Shown here: one piece after another, positions 1 through 8,714 of the stretch
Position numbering within the stretch: the first letter of the stretch is position 1
How the letters are laid out: each line of letters starts with the position of its first letter
DNA from: Desulforhopalus vacuolatus
GTDB taxonomy: Bacteria; Desulfobacterota; Desulfobulbia; Desulfobulbales; Desulfocapsaceae
Direction of reading: 5' to 3'
DNA: 64,000 nucleotides
Assembly (NCBI RefSeq): GCF_016918505.1
Contig: NZ_JAFFPZ010000004.1
Location: 147,741 to 211,740, forward strand
Position numbers and translations under genes: made by a program
Notes under the pieces: generated by a model
The model's input: only the letters and a program-made list of their open reading frames with translations
The model's database searches: none
Told to the model about the DNA's origin: nothing

Positions 1-69
1 TTATCACATTGAAGCACTCATATCAGGATAAACCTGTAATTACAAAATGTTACAACTTCAGGAAAATTC

Positions 70-468
70 ATGCACAATACCGACATCTCTACATTAATTA
101 CGACAATTAACCGCCTTCGAGACGAGAAAGGCTGCCCGTGGGACCGCAAACAGACCACCCGGTCACTGGCAAAATACGTAAAGGCGGAAACAAAAGAACT
201 GATCGAAGCCATCGAAAACCAGGATGCAGAAAACACCTGTGAAGAACTGGGCGATGTCTTTTATCTGATTCTAATGCTGAGCAGCATCGGCGAAGATGCG
301 GGGAAATTTACCTTTGCCGACGTAGTCCAGGGAATTAACGAAAAGCTGATTCGTCGTCATCCCCATGTTTTTGCCGGTACACCCTGGGAGAGCGAAGAGG
401 ATCTCGCTCGCCAGTGGGAGGAGATCAAAGCAATGGAAAAGTCTGCGAAGCAAAAAAACAAAGTATGA
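70..468 (+). CDS. mazG: MazG-type nucleotide pyrophosphohydrolase
   Basis: A 132-residue single-domain MazG protein, expected to hydrolyse nucleoside triphosphates to monophosphates and pyrophosphate in the cytoplasm (house-cleaning or alarmone-related role known for the family). The metal-binding acidic pattern is visible: E40 and E43 in helix one and EELGDVFYLIL at about 58-68 (E59, D62). The N-terminal GCPWDRKQT stretch is typical of the family. It is about half the length of E. coli MazG, which has two tandem domains, so this is the short form. The ATG is preceded by AGGA. It lies just upstream of the rpsF operon, with about 230 bp between. Substrate cannot be told from sequence. Confidence 0.93.
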   Translation: MHNTDISTLITTINRLRDEKGCPWDRKQTTRSLAKYVKAETKELIEAIENQDAENTCEELGDVFYLILMLSSIGEDAGKFTFADVVQGINEKLIRRHPHVFAGTPWESEEDLARQWEEIKAMEKSAKQKNKV

Positions 469-575
469 AGTAAATTTTTTACAGGTTGACTTCACGCCTT
501 TTTTTTCGTAAAATTATTTGCTTTGTTTTCTAAGGTCGTCGTCCAATGGGATGGGTGATGATTTTTGTTGCCTTT

Positions 576-640
576 CCCTGACAACCTGTAACACCGCGAT
601 GGCCTCAGCCATCGCATCCTTCTTACTCTCTGCGATCAGG
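576..640 (+). promoter_or_regulatory. Candidate S6:S18 autoregulatory leader of rpsF
   Basis: A perfect 8-bp hairpin (596-603 with 608-615, CTCA loop) is directly preceded by ACACCG at 591-596, and an outer pairing of CCTGA (577-581) with TCAGG (636-640) encloses it. rpsF mRNAs of many bacteria carry a leader bound by the S6:S18 dimer that contains a conserved CCG next to a hairpin, mimicking helix 22 of 16S rRNA. Position (60 nt before the rpsF start) and the rpsF-rpsR order downstream fit. The fold is hand-drawn, so this stays a candidate. Confidence 0.5.
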
Positions 641-699
641 CATGAGAGCCACCAATGCGGAATCTCCGCAAAAATACATGAGTCCACGAGGAGGAAATC

Positions 700-1134
700 A
701 TGCGCAGATATGAAACCGTCTTCATCATTCGGCCGAACGCCGGTGAAGAAGAAATTAATCGTATTGTAAATTATGTCGCAGAGATCATTAAAGCTGACGG
801 CGGAACAATTATTGAAACCAACAGGTGGGGGCTGAAAAAGCTCGCTTACCCTATCAAAAAAGAGATCATGGGGTATTACATCCTCTGTGATTTTGCCTCT
901 GTTCCCGCCAGCGTTGCTGAAATTGAACGTCGGTACCGCATTGATGACGCTGTCATAAAATTCATGACACTGAAAATCGCTGACGATATCAACGCAGAAG
1001 ATGCTCTTCAGGCCGTTAATGCAGTAAATGATCGTGTTGCTTCGGAAGAAGCCGCACGTCAGGAAGCTGAAACTGAAACTGAAACTGAAACTGCCGAAAG
1101 TGAAAAAGAGAGCGAAGAGAAAAGCGCAGAATAA
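700..1134 (+). CDS. rpsF: 30S ribosomal protein S6
   Basis: Ribosomal protein S6, which binds 16S rRNA as a dimer with S18 in the platform of the small subunit. The N-terminal MRRYETVFIIRPNAGEEE and the RWGLKKLAYPI segment are diagnostic. Residues 1 to about 100 form the normal S6 fold. The last 40 or so are a low-complexity acidic tail rich in E, T and S, partly encoded by a tandem GAAACT hexanucleotide (about 1069-1092), so tail length may vary by slippage. A strong GAGGAGG ribosome binding site fixes the ATG. First gene of rpsF-rpsR-rplI. Unlike many bacteria there is no ssb or priB between rpsF and rpsR. Confidence 0.97.
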   Translation: MRRYETVFIIRPNAGEEEINRIVNYVAEIIKADGGTIIETNRWGLKKLAYPIKKEIMGYYILCDFASVPASVAEIERRYRIDDAVIKFMTLKIADDINAEDALQAVNAVNDRVASEEAARQEAETETETETAESEKESEEKSAE

Positions 1135-1196
1135 CGTTCTGTAATGCTTTCCTTATATATATTTTGTTATATATTTTGTTCAGGAGATAATATATC

Positions 1197-1442
1197 ATGG
1201 CCCCAAGACCCCAGAAAAAACTTTTTTCCCGTAGAAAATCCTGCCGGTTCTGTTCTGATTCTGATCTGGTGATCAATTACAAAGAAGTAAAAACTCTGCG
1301 CAATTTTGTTTCCGAGCGCGGAAAGATTATTCCCCGGCGCATTGTCGGCACCTGCGCTACCCATCAGCGTCAGCTCTGTGAAGCAATCAAGCAGGCCCGC
1401 CACATTGCGCTCCTGCCCTACTCCGGCAACCCCCAGGGCTGA
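1197..1442 (+). CDS. rpsR: 30S ribosomal protein S18
   Basis: Ribosomal protein S18, 81 residues, partner of S6 on the 30S platform. The central block [20 protein letters not shown] and the following TCATHQRQL are highly conserved in S18. The N-terminal CRFC pair plus a later Cys suggests the zinc-binding (C+) paralogue type. AGGAGA lies 10 nt before the ATG. The rpsF-rpsR spacer (1135-1196) holds a short AT-rich direct repeat, TTATATATATTTTG then TTATATATTTTG, of no obvious function. Confidence 0.97.
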   Translation: MAPRPQKKLFSRRKSCRFCSDSDLVINYKEVKTLRNFVSERGKIIPRRIVGTCATHQRQLCEAIKQARHIALLPYSGNPQG

Positions 1443-1548
1443 AAAAAAAATTAAAGGATTGGCAGGCTGATCTGATTCTCCTTCGAAGTGATATGTACTT
1501 GCCCGGAGAAAAAACAGACAGGCTTTATAATCCCCATAAATTTGACGT

Positions 1549-1565
1549 AACTGCCCCTGGCAGTT
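1549..1565 (+). promoter_or_regulatory. Small hairpin just upstream of the rplI ribosome binding site
   Basis: AACTGCC and GGCAGTT form a 7-bp stem with a 3-nt loop, ending 8 nt before the AAGGAG of rplI. It could modulate rplI translation or shield the messenger. There is no T-run, so it is not a terminator. No known family recognised. Confidence 0.3.
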
Positions 1566-1587
1566 TATGTGATAAGGAGTGTATAAG

Positions 1588-2040
1588 ATGAAACTTATCT
1601 TGAAAGAAACCATAGGTTCCCTCGGGTTCCAAGGTGATGTCGTTACGGTAAAACCCGGTTATGGTCGTAACTATCTGTTGCCCCAGGGCAAGGCCGTTGC
1701 CGCCACTGAAAGAACTCTCAGAGAACTGGAAGAAAACCGTGCCGTATTTGCTGCCAAGCGTGCGGAAGAGCAGAAAATTGCTGAAGCAATTGCTGCCAAA
1801 ATTGAAGGTCTGGAGGTCATTATCGAGCAACTCGCAAGTGTCGATGAGCGACTTTTTGGTTCTGTAACCGCCAATGATATTTGTGCAAAACTTGCAGAAA
1901 TGGAAGTGAAACTGGATAAACACCAGGTTCTCCTCAATGACCCGCTGAAAACCCTTGGGGCAATAAAAGTTACCATCAAGGTCGGCTTTAATGTCAATGC
2001 TGAGATAACGGTTAATGTCGTGCCGCTTCAGGCAAACTGA
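1588..2040 (+). CDS. rplI: 50S ribosomal protein L9
   Basis: Ribosomal protein L9, 150 residues, a two-domain protein at the base of the L1 stalk. The N-terminal MKLILKETIGSLGFQGD and VKPGYGRNYLLPQGKA motifs are the L9 signature; a long connecting helix (about 45-75) and the C-terminal rRNA-binding domain follow. The ATG at 1588 is chosen over an in-frame GTG three codons upstream because AAGGAG (1574-1579) is spaced 8 nt from it and because L9 begins MKxILL. Last gene of the ribosomal cluster; a terminator follows at 2077. Confidence 0.97.
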   Translation: MKLILKETIGSLGFQGDVVTVKPGYGRNYLLPQGKAVAATERTLRELEENRAVFAAKRAEEQKIAEAIAAKIEGLEVIIEQLASVDERLFGSVTANDICAKLAEMEVKLDKHQVLLNDPLKTLGAIKVTIKVGFNVNAEITVNVVPLQAN

Positions 2041-2076
2041 TTTTTACCCGCAGTTCTCCGCCGATTACGGCAATAT

Positions 2077-2112
2077 AAAACACACCTGAAAGTTTTACTT
2101 CAGGTGTGTTTT
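2077..2112 (+). terminator. Rho-independent terminator after rplI
   Basis: A 14-bp perfect stem (2077-2090 with 2099-2112) with an 8-nt loop runs into TTTTTGTTT. It closes the rpsF-rpsR-rplI transcript, so dnaB probably starts from its own promoter in 2120-2245. Confidence 0.9.
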
Positions 2113-2245
2113 TGTTTGTGCTCGATTTTCTTTCATCGGGTATAGTTACACCATGCTGCAGGCAGAATCCTTCATAAGGTTCCCATAATACACCCTCGCC
2201 CACCTGCTCTGAACCCAATCACAGTGAAGAATTCCGGACCACAAT

Positions 2246-3625
2246 ATGACAGATTCACAAAACCCCGAAGCAACCTTTCAAGGTCGTATTCCTCCCCAGA
2301 ACATTGAAGCTGAAATGGCAGTGCTGGGTTCAATCCTTATTCAGGAAGATTTGTTGCACCGGGTTATTGATAAATTACGGGCAGAAGATTTCTTTCGCAA
2401 AGATCATGCACTTATTTACGAATCTATCCTTGAACTCTTCAATAAGAATCTGCCATGTGACCTCGTCAATGTGAAGAATCATCTCGCCTCCAGTAATCAG
2501 CTTGAGAGGGCAGGCGGAGCGTCTTATCTCAGTATGCTGACAACGGTTGTTCCACTCACCTCCAACATTGCCAGTTACGCCCTTATTATTCGTGAAAAAT
2601 CGATCTTGCGCCACCTCATCCGTGCCAATACCGACATCGCCACCCGCTGCTATGAGGCACAGCATGATATCGACCTGCTGCTGGATGATGCTGAGCAGGC
2701 GATCTTTGATATCGCCGATAACAAAAGCAGTCAGGGCTTTACAGCAGCAAAGCATATTGTACCCGGGGTATTCGACGCCATCACCGCCCTTTCCAAAAAT
2801 AACGAATCAATCACCGGCGTACCGACGGGATATTTTCAGCTCGACAAGATGACTTCCGGACTGCAGCCCTCTGACCTTATCATCGTGGCGGCCCGCCCCT
2901 CAATGGGAAAGACCTCTTTTGCCATGAATATTGCAGAGCATGCTGCACTCACTGAAGGTGTCGGTGTTGCGGTATTCAGTCTTGAGATGTCCAAAGAGCA
3001 GCTCGTTACCCGGATGCTCAGCTCAGTGGGGCACATAGATTCGCAGCGTATCCGCAAAGGGAATCTGCAAAAGAGCGACTGGCCTGATCTTACACGGGCT
3101 GTTGCCTCCCTCAGTGAGGCCCCGATCTATATTGACGACACCCCTGCCCTTTCCGTTCTGGAGATGCGCGCGAAAATACGTCGTCTGGCCTCACAGTACA
3201 AGATAGGCCTCGTGGTGGTGGACTACCTTCAGTTGATGCAGGGTCGCTCTACTGAAAACCGCACCCAGGAAATCAGTGAAATTTCACGGTCCCTCAAGGC
3301 GCTCGCCAAGGAATACGCCGTGCCGGTAGTCGCCCTTTCTCAGCTTAACCGGAGTCTGGAGAGCCGTACCGATAAACGTCCGATGATGAGTGACCTGCGC
3401 GAATCCGGAGCTATTGAGCAGGACGCGGATGTCATCCTTTTCATTTATCGCGACGAGGTCTATAACAAAACCGACGATAATCCGAACCGGGGTCTCGCGG
3501 AGATCATTATTGGCAAACAGCGAAACGGGCCGACCGGAATTTCTACCCTCGCCTTCGTCAAGGAGTGCACTCGTTTTGAAAATTACAGTAACCTTGATGT
3601 TCCAGAAGAACTTGAGGAAGAATGA
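2246..3625 (+). CDS. dnaB: Replicative DNA helicase DnaB
   Basis: The hexameric 5'-3' helicase of the replication fork, 459 residues, the usual size. The N-terminal primase-interacting domain spans about 15-120 (PPQNIEAEMAVLGSIL is typical). The RecA-like domain has Walker A ARPSMGKTSFA near 216-226, Walker B VVVVDYLQLM near 322-331, and the LRESGAIEQDADVI block. No intein is present. The ATG at 2246 lacks a strong ribosome binding site but the N-terminus matches the family. dnaB after rplI is a common bacterial order. About 100 nt separate it from leuS. Confidence 0.97.
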   Translation: MTDSQNPEATFQGRIPPQNIEAEMAVLGSILIQEDLLHRVIDKLRAEDFFRKDHALIYESILELFNKNLPCDLVNVKNHLASSNQLERAGGASYLSMLTTVVPLTSNIASYALIIREKSILRHLIRANTDIATRCYEAQHDIDLLLDDAEQAIFDIADNKSSQGFTAAKHIVPGVFDAITALSKNNESITGVPTGYFQLDKMTSGLQPSDLIIVAARPSMGKTSFAMNIAEHAALTEGVGVAVFSLEMSKEQLVTRMLSSVGHIDSQRIRKGNLQKSDWPDLTRAVASLSEAPIYIDDTPALSVLEMRAKIRRLASQYKIGLVVVDYLQLMQGRSTENRTQEISEISRSLKALAKEYAVPVVALSQLNRSLESRTDKRPMMSDLRESGAIEQDADVILFIYRDEVYNKTDDNPNRGLAEIIIGKQRNGPTGISTLAFVKECTRFENYSNLDVPEELEEE

Positions 3626-3724
3626 ACCCTTTCGGCCTGTCTGGCAACGGAATCAGAGATTTATGGGTGCCTTATACCGGTTACCACCTTTGGTAAATTT
3701 TAATTGAATTCATGGAGACACAAT

Positions 3725-6214
3725 ATGAGCGAGATCCCAAACAGATACGATTTCAAGGCCATTGAACAAAAGTGGCAGAACCAATGGGAAAAACAGCAGA
3801 CCTACAAGGTGGAAATTGACAGTGACAGGAAAAAATACTATGTGCTGGAGATGTTCCCCTATCCTTCTGGACGCATTCACATGGGCCATGTTCGCAACTA
3901 CTCCATCGGTGATGTGATTGCCCGCTACAAACGCATGCAGGGTTTCAACGTTCTCCATCCCATGGGCTGGGACGCCTTTGGTCTGCCAGCGGAAAATGCT
4001 GCACAGAAAAACAACACTCATCCCGCCGACTGGACCTATTCCAACATCGACTACATGCGCGGCCAGCTCAAGCAGCTTGGTCTCTCCTATGACTGGTCTC
4101 GTGAAATAGCAACCTGCAATCCCAAATATTACAAATGGGAACAGCAGTTTTTCATTGAAATGTACAACAGGGGACTGGTTTACGAAAAAAGAACCACCGT
4201 CAACTGGTGCAATCACTGTCAGACAGTCCTCGCCAACGAACAGGTTATCGACGGTGCCTGCTGGCGATGTGATCAGCCCGTGGTTCCCCGCAAGATGAAC
4301 AGCTGGTTTTTCAAGATCACAGACTACGCGGAGGAGCTGCTCAAAGACCTCGATCAGCTTGACGGATGGCCTGAAAAAGTAGTTACCATGCAGCGCAACT
4401 GGATCGGCAAATCTCAGGGTCTCACCTGCGATTTTAAAGTAGAGGGAATGGATGAGACCATCTCTATTTTCACCACCCGTCCGGACACTATTTTCGGGGT
4501 GACCTTCATGTCGCTGGCGGTTGAGCATCCGCTCATTGAGAAACTGATCGGCGGTACCGAACGTGAAGCCGGGGTGAAGGCCTTTATTGAGGAGATTCAG
4601 CTCGAAAAACAGCGCCAGTCTTTGAATGAAGAACCTGAGAAAAAAGGAATTTTCACCGGCCAATACTGCATCAACCCCTTCAATGGAACGAAGGTCCCCA
4701 TATATCTCGCAAACTTTGTTCTCCTTGAATACGGAACAGGTGCGGTAATGGCAGTTCCAGCTCATGATAAACGTGATTTTGAATTTGCCAGAAAATATAA
4801 CATTGAGATTAAACCGGTTGTCATCCCGGAAGGTGTTGAGCTCAACCCTGCCGAGATGAATGAGGCATCGACGGTTCCCGGCAATCTCTTCAACTCCGGT
4901 GACTTTACAGGTCTGTCTTCCCGTGACGCTCAGAAAGCAATTATCGAATATTCTGAGAAAAAAGGTTTTGGTTCCGCTCATACCACCTGGCGGCTGCGCG
5001 ACTGGGGAATTTCCCGGCAGCGCTACTGGGGGGCACCAATACCAATGATCCACTGCGAGAAATGTGGTGTTGTGCCGGTTCCCTTTGATCAGCTGCCGGT
5101 TACCCTGCCTGAGGACACTGACCACAGCAAGACCTGTGTTCCGCTGCATCAGCGTCCGGATTTTATTGCCACCACCTGTCCAAAATGCGGCGGCCCGGCG
5201 AAACGCGAAACGGACACCATGGACACCTTTATGGAGTCCTCCTGGTATTTTTCCCGTTATGCCAGTCCGCGCAATGCTACGTCCCCTCTGGACGAGGAGC
5301 AGACATCTTACTGGCTGCCGGTAGATCAGTATATCGGCGGCGTGGAACACGCCATCCTCCATCTGCTCTACTCGCGCTTCTTCACCAAGGTACTGCGCGA
5401 TCTTGGTTACCTGAAAAATATCGACGAACCCTTCAAAAATTTGCTCACCCAGGGAATGGTGATCAAAGACGGCTCCAAAATGAGTAAATCGAAGGGCAAT
5501 GTCGTTGATCCCCACGAACTCATCAATGAATATGGCGCAGACACAGTCCGTCTCTTCAGCCTCTTCGCTGCTCCGCCGGAACGCGATCTTGAGTGGAGCA
5601 GTAAAGGTGTAGACGGCGCCTCCCGCTTCCTCAATCGGGTTTTCCGTCTCATCTCTGGCAATCTTGAACTTTTGTCAGCGGGGACGGCGATCATACCGCA
5701 GGAATTAAACGATTCCGAGCGGGACCTCCACCGCAAGACCCACCAGACAATAAAAAAGGTTACCGAAAGTATTGAGCAGAATTTTCACTTCAATACCGCT
5801 GTTTCAGCAATGATGGAGCTGTTCAACACCCTCAACAGCACCCTCGGGGACCAGAAAAAAGAGGATATTGCGGCAGCTGTAGCTGGCGAGGCAATTTCTT
5901 CCCTGCTGGTGCTTCTCTCCCCCATGGTTCCTCACTTCACCGCTGAGATGTGGGAGGTAATCGGTCGAGAAGGTTCTATTGAAAACCAGCCCTGGCCGCA
6001 ATTTGACAGAGAAGCCGCCAAAGAAGACCTGCTTACCATTGTTATTCAGGTAAACGGCAAGGTTCGCTCCCGTCTTGAGGTCAACCCTGATATCGATGAC
6101 GAAACCCTTAAAGAGAAGGCACTGTGTGACAGCAACACGATGAAATTCATTGATGGTAAACCCGTCAGAAAGACCATCGTGGTGAAGAAGAAACTTGTCA
6201 ATATTGTTGTTTGA
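3725..6214 (+). CDS. leuS: Leucyl-tRNA synthetase
   Basis: Charges tRNA-Leu with leucine. 829 residues, class Ia. The HIGH signature is HMGH at about 52-55 in YPSGRIHMGHVRNY, and KMSKS is at about 585. The zinc-type cysteine pairs (CNHCQ, CWRC) and the CP1 editing domain with the TTRPDTIFGVTF motif are present; the C-terminal VNGKVRSR tail is typical. The ATG at 3725 has GGAGA 6 nt upstream; an in-frame TTG 21 nt earlier lacks a better site. Followed after 79 nt by lptE, a common leuS neighbour in Gram-negatives. Confidence 0.97.
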   Translation: MSEIPNRYDFKAIEQKWQNQWEKQQTYKVEIDSDRKKYYVLEMFPYPSGRIHMGHVRNYSIGDVIARYKRMQGFNVLHPMGWDAFGLPAENAAQKNNTHPADWTYSNIDYMRGQLKQLGLSYDWSREIATCNPKYYKWEQQFFIEMYNRGLVYEKRTTVNWCNHCQTVLANEQVIDGACWRCDQPVVPRKMNSWFFKITDYAEELLKDLDQLDGWPEKVVTMQRNWIGKSQGLTCDFKVEGMDETISIFTTRPDTIFGVTFMSLAVEHPLIEKLIGGTEREAGVKAFIEEIQLEKQRQSLNEEPEKKGIFTGQYCINPFNGTKVPIYLANFVLLEYGTGAVMAVPAHDKRDFEFARKYNIEIKPVVIPEGVELNPAEMNEASTVPGNLFNSGDFTGLSSRDAQKAIIEYSEKKGFGSAHTTWRLRDWGISRQRYWGAPIPMIHCEKCGVVPVPFDQLPVTLPEDTDHSKTCVPLHQRPDFIATTCPKCGGPAKRETDTMDTFMESSWYFSRYASPRNATSPLDEEQTSYWLPVDQYIGGVEHAILHLLYSRFFTKVLRDLGYLKNIDEPFKNLLTQGMVIKDGSKMSKSKGNVVDPHELINEYGADTVRLFSLFAAPPERDLEWSSKGVDGASRFLNRVFRLISGNLELLSAGTAIIPQELNDSERDLHRKTHQTIKKVTESIEQNFHFNTAVSAMMELFNTLNSTLGDQKKEDIAAAVAGEAISSLLVLLSPMVPHFTAEMWEVIGREGSIENQPWPQFDREAAKEDLLTIVIQVNGKVRSRLEVNPDIDDETLKEKALCDSNTMKFIDGKPVRKTIVVKKKLVNIVV

Positions 6215-6293
6215 GGCTACTCTTTGCTGAATTATTCAGTACAATTGTTTTCCTGTTACGATTATTTTTTCACTACTATTCAAGGAGTTTGAT

Positions 6294-6824
6294 GTGAAAA
6301 TCTGTGTAAAAATCATCCCTGCCCTGATAGCAGTTCTGCTTCTCACCATGTTTTCAGGTTGTGGCTACCACAATCCCAACGTCTACACCGGTTCTGACAA
6401 GGTGATCTACGTTCCTGACTGGAAAAACCGCACCAGCAAGCTCAACCTGGACTCGGATCTCTACCGTAAACTCACCGAGTGGTTCCAATATTCGAACTCT
6501 CTCTCCCTGACCAGGGACAAGGCCGGTGCAGATCTTATTCTCGCCGGAGAGATAATCTCCATTGACCTGCCTTCCCTCGCCTACAATGCGGCAAACGTAG
6601 CCGAAGAGGTAAAGGTAAAATTGCGAATTCGCTACATCCTCAAGGATCTCCAAACCAACAAAATTCTCCTTGAAATCCCGAATCAGCAGTGGACAGAGGA
6701 GTACACCGTCAACAGCTCTTCCAGCACGAATGAAACCAGTGAAGATGAAGCCCTTGACACCATTATAGATGATATCTGCAAACGCATCTATCAACGGACC
6801 ATTGCCATGGTATCACAACTGTAG
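6294..6824 (+). CDS. lptE: LptE-like LPS-assembly lipoprotein
   Basis: A 176-residue lipoprotein of the LptE/RlpB family, which plugs the LptD barrel that inserts LPS in the outer membrane. A signal peptide ends in a lipobox with Cys at 23 (TMFSGCGYH). GCGY followed by an I-x-V-P-x-x-x-N-x-T/S segment (VIYVPDWKNRTS) is typical. Sequence identity in this family is always low, so the call rests on the lipobox, length, this motif and its place after leuS. Start is GTG with AAGGAG 6 nt upstream; an overlapping ATG two bases earlier reads directly into a stop. A terminator lies 40 nt downstream. Confidence 0.85.
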   Translation: MKICVKIIPALIAVLLLTMFSGCGYHNPNVYTGSDKVIYVPDWKNRTSKLNLDSDLYRKLTEWFQYSNSLSLTRDKAGADLILAGEIISIDLPSLAYNAANVAEEVKVKLRIRYILKDLQTNKILLEIPNQQWTEEYTVNSSSSTNETSEDEALDTIIDDICKRIYQRTIAMVSQL

Positions 6825-6863
6825 GATACCCTGTAATTCACAGCGCGATACAGCACTGTTTCC

Positions 6864-6898
6864 GGGGGATGCGTCAAGCGACGCATCCCCCTTTTTTT
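6864..6898 (+). terminator. Strong terminator between lptE and dus
   Basis: A perfect 12-bp GC-rich stem (6864-6875 with 6880-6891), AAGC loop, followed by seven Ts. The T-run ends only 15 nt before the dus ATG, so it sits in what would be the dus leader. Confidence 0.93.
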
Positions 6899-6913
6899 AC
6901 CGCATTTACAACC

Positions 6914-7876
6914 ATGCTTACCATCGGCAATATTTCCTTTACATCTCCTTTCATTCTTGCGCCTCTCGCGGGTTATACAGACTTGCCCTTTCGGCTGCTC
7001 TGTCGCTCTTTTGGTGCGGGGTACTGTGTTACAGAGATGATCAGCAGTCACGGTCTGCACTACCGGCAACCCAATACTCTGCGCATGCTGCGCACCGTGC
7101 AGGAAGAGAATCCCTTCGTCATTCAGTTGTTCGGAGCGGAAGTTGACTGTATGGGAGAGGCGGCGAAGATCGCCTGTGAGTTTGGCCCGCAGATGCTCGA
7201 CATCAATATGGGCTGTCCAGTAAAAAAGGTGACGAAAAAAGGGGCAGGGGCAGCACTGATGCGCACCCCGGAGCTGGCTGGCAGGATTGTGCAGGCAGTG
7301 GTGAAGAACTCGTCCGTACCGGTTACCGTCAAGATGAGACTCGGTCCCGACCGTGAAAATAGAAACGTTCTTTCTTTTGCCCGCATGGCCGAAGAGAACG
7401 GGGCCGCCGCAGTAATTGTCCATGGGCGCACCATGGCACAGGGATTCTCTGGAGATATCGACCCCGGTTATATAAAAGCAGTGAAAGATGCCCTGAGCAT
7501 TCCCGTACTCGGCAACGGTGATATTCACTGCCTTGAAGACGGTCGCCAGATGATGCGCGAAACTGGCTGTGACGGTGTCATGATTGGCCGTGCAGCCCTC
7601 GGTCGTCCGTGGATCTTCAGCGATGTTCCGGAACCGCAAAGTGTGGGCGAGGTGAAAGCTGTAGCTCTGCGCCACCTGCAGCTCATGGAGAAGTATCTTC
7701 CGGCGGAAAAAGTACTTGGATATGTGAAGAATCAGATGAGCCGTTATTTCAAGGGACTGCACGGCTGTGCGGCATGGCGACGCGACATCTTTTCTGCGCA
7801 GAGCACGGCGGATATCCATGTTGTTCTTCAAAGGACTACCGATTCCCACGATGCAGAGAAGATCAGGGAACCTTGA
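6914..7876 (+). CDS. dusB: tRNA-dihydrouridine synthase (DusB type)
   Basis: FMN enzyme reducing uridines in the tRNA D-loop, 320 residues. The N-terminus MLTIGNISFTSPFILAPLAG with TDLPFR, the catalytic Cys near 100 in NMGCPVKKV, the MRTPEL and VKMRLG blocks and the HGR motif (VIVHGRT) are all present. The ATG at 6914 is chosen because the family begins a few residues before the APLAG motif; an upstream extension would run through the terminator. No ribosome binding site is visible. The last codons and stop TGA lie inside a repeat unit starting near 7868, so the C-terminal residues may have been changed by repeat insertion. Confidence 0.92.
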   Translation: MLTIGNISFTSPFILAPLAGYTDLPFRLLCRSFGAGYCVTEMISSHGLHYRQPNTLRMLRTVQEENPFVIQLFGAEVDCMGEAAKIACEFGPQMLDINMGCPVKKVTKKGAGAALMRTPELAGRIVQAVVKNSSVPVTVKMRLGPDRENRNVLSFARMAEENGAAAVIVHGRTMAQGFSGDIDPGYIKAVKDALSIPVLGNGDIHCLEDGRQMMRETGCDGVMIGRAALGRPWIFSDVPEPQSVGEVKAVALRHLQLMEKYLPAEKVLGYVKNQMSRYFKGLHGCAAWRRDIFSAQSTADIHVVLQRTTDSHDAEKIREP

Positions 7877-8712
7877 AACAGCCTGCATTCTTTCATATTC
7901 GAGGTGCAGGAGGAAATTTACCGCAGGGATATCAATATTTCATAGCATTTACATCTTATACCATTCCTATTAAGTTGTGACCGTACTAAATGCCATTTTC
8001 ACTTTCTATTGGCGAATTCAAAGGCAGGGGGATGGGGACAGGAGAAAGGAGACGGGAGACAGGGAAAAGCAAAAGACGGAACAGCGAAAAACTTTTTGCC
8101 AACGAATAAAAGCTCTAATCATGCGAATAAAGGCAAAAAACTTTAAGAAGTTACGCTTTTATAAAAAATGCCCTTTTTCGCATGATTAGACCATTTCTAT
8201 TAAGTTATGCTCTTTTTACATCCTGTTTATTCATTCGTAATCACAAAAAAAGATGTCCACGCAGTCGCGCTCTCTGGTCAATACAAATGTAAATGGTATT
8301 ATTACTGAAAAAACTATAAGAGAATGCCCTTGTAGTTGAATTCGGTCTGTTATTTGCTTTGAGGTAATTGATGTTTTCCGTGTCCTTCCGTGTTTTCCGT
8401 GGTAGCCAATTTTATTCATAATAATACTGGTGCACTGTACGGCTTAACTTCGGATGCAAACGTTTTCGTTTAATGCGTTGTCCCTGTTCGTGAAAATTCG
8501 TGTCCATTCGTGGTTACAAAATGCAAAAGGAATCACGACTGGACACGGATAAACACGAATTATTACTCATTCGTCATCGCCAAAAAAGATGTCTACGCAG
8601 TTGCGTTCTCTGGTCAATACAAAATGTGATTGATTTCATGGTAATCAGTTGGTTTGTTTTTGCCTTCCTTCGCGTTCCTTAGCGTTCTTCGCGGTGAAAA
8701 AGCTGTACCGTC
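7868..8712. repeat. Composite mosaic repeat region between dus and the M48 protease
   Basis: Fills the whole convergent gap and holds no credible gene. In order: a unit with TTCATATTCGAGGTGCAG and AAATTTACCGCAGG (7868-7929); a polypurine module with GACGGGAGACAGGGAAAAGC (about 7960-8160), bracketed by near-identical 20-mers at 7960-7979 and 8190-8209; a module ending CTCTGGTCAATACAAATG (about 8240-8300); a block of about 205 bp (8317-8523) that is the inverted copy of 28957-29158; a second CTCTGGTCAATACAAAATG module (8568-8630); and TTCGCGTTCCTTAGCGTTC with TTCGCGGTGAAAAA (8665-8702). Confidence 0.85.
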
Positions 8713-8714
8713 TT

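Noticed and set aside
518..769. Open frame running through the rpsF leader
   Set aside because: It has no ribosome binding site, overlaps rpsF in another frame, and covers the structured leader.
1499..1531. TTGCCC and TATAAT as a promoter for rplI
   Set aside because: The spacer is about 21 nt, too long for a normal sigma-70 promoter, and the gene sits in an operon.
3710..5515. Long open frame on the minus strand opposite leuS
   Set aside because: It lies fully antisense to a well-conserved leuS and has no recognisable domain. The same reasoning rejects long antisense frames opposite hrpA (20780-22492), maeA (15150-16538) and the M48 protease (8964-10103).
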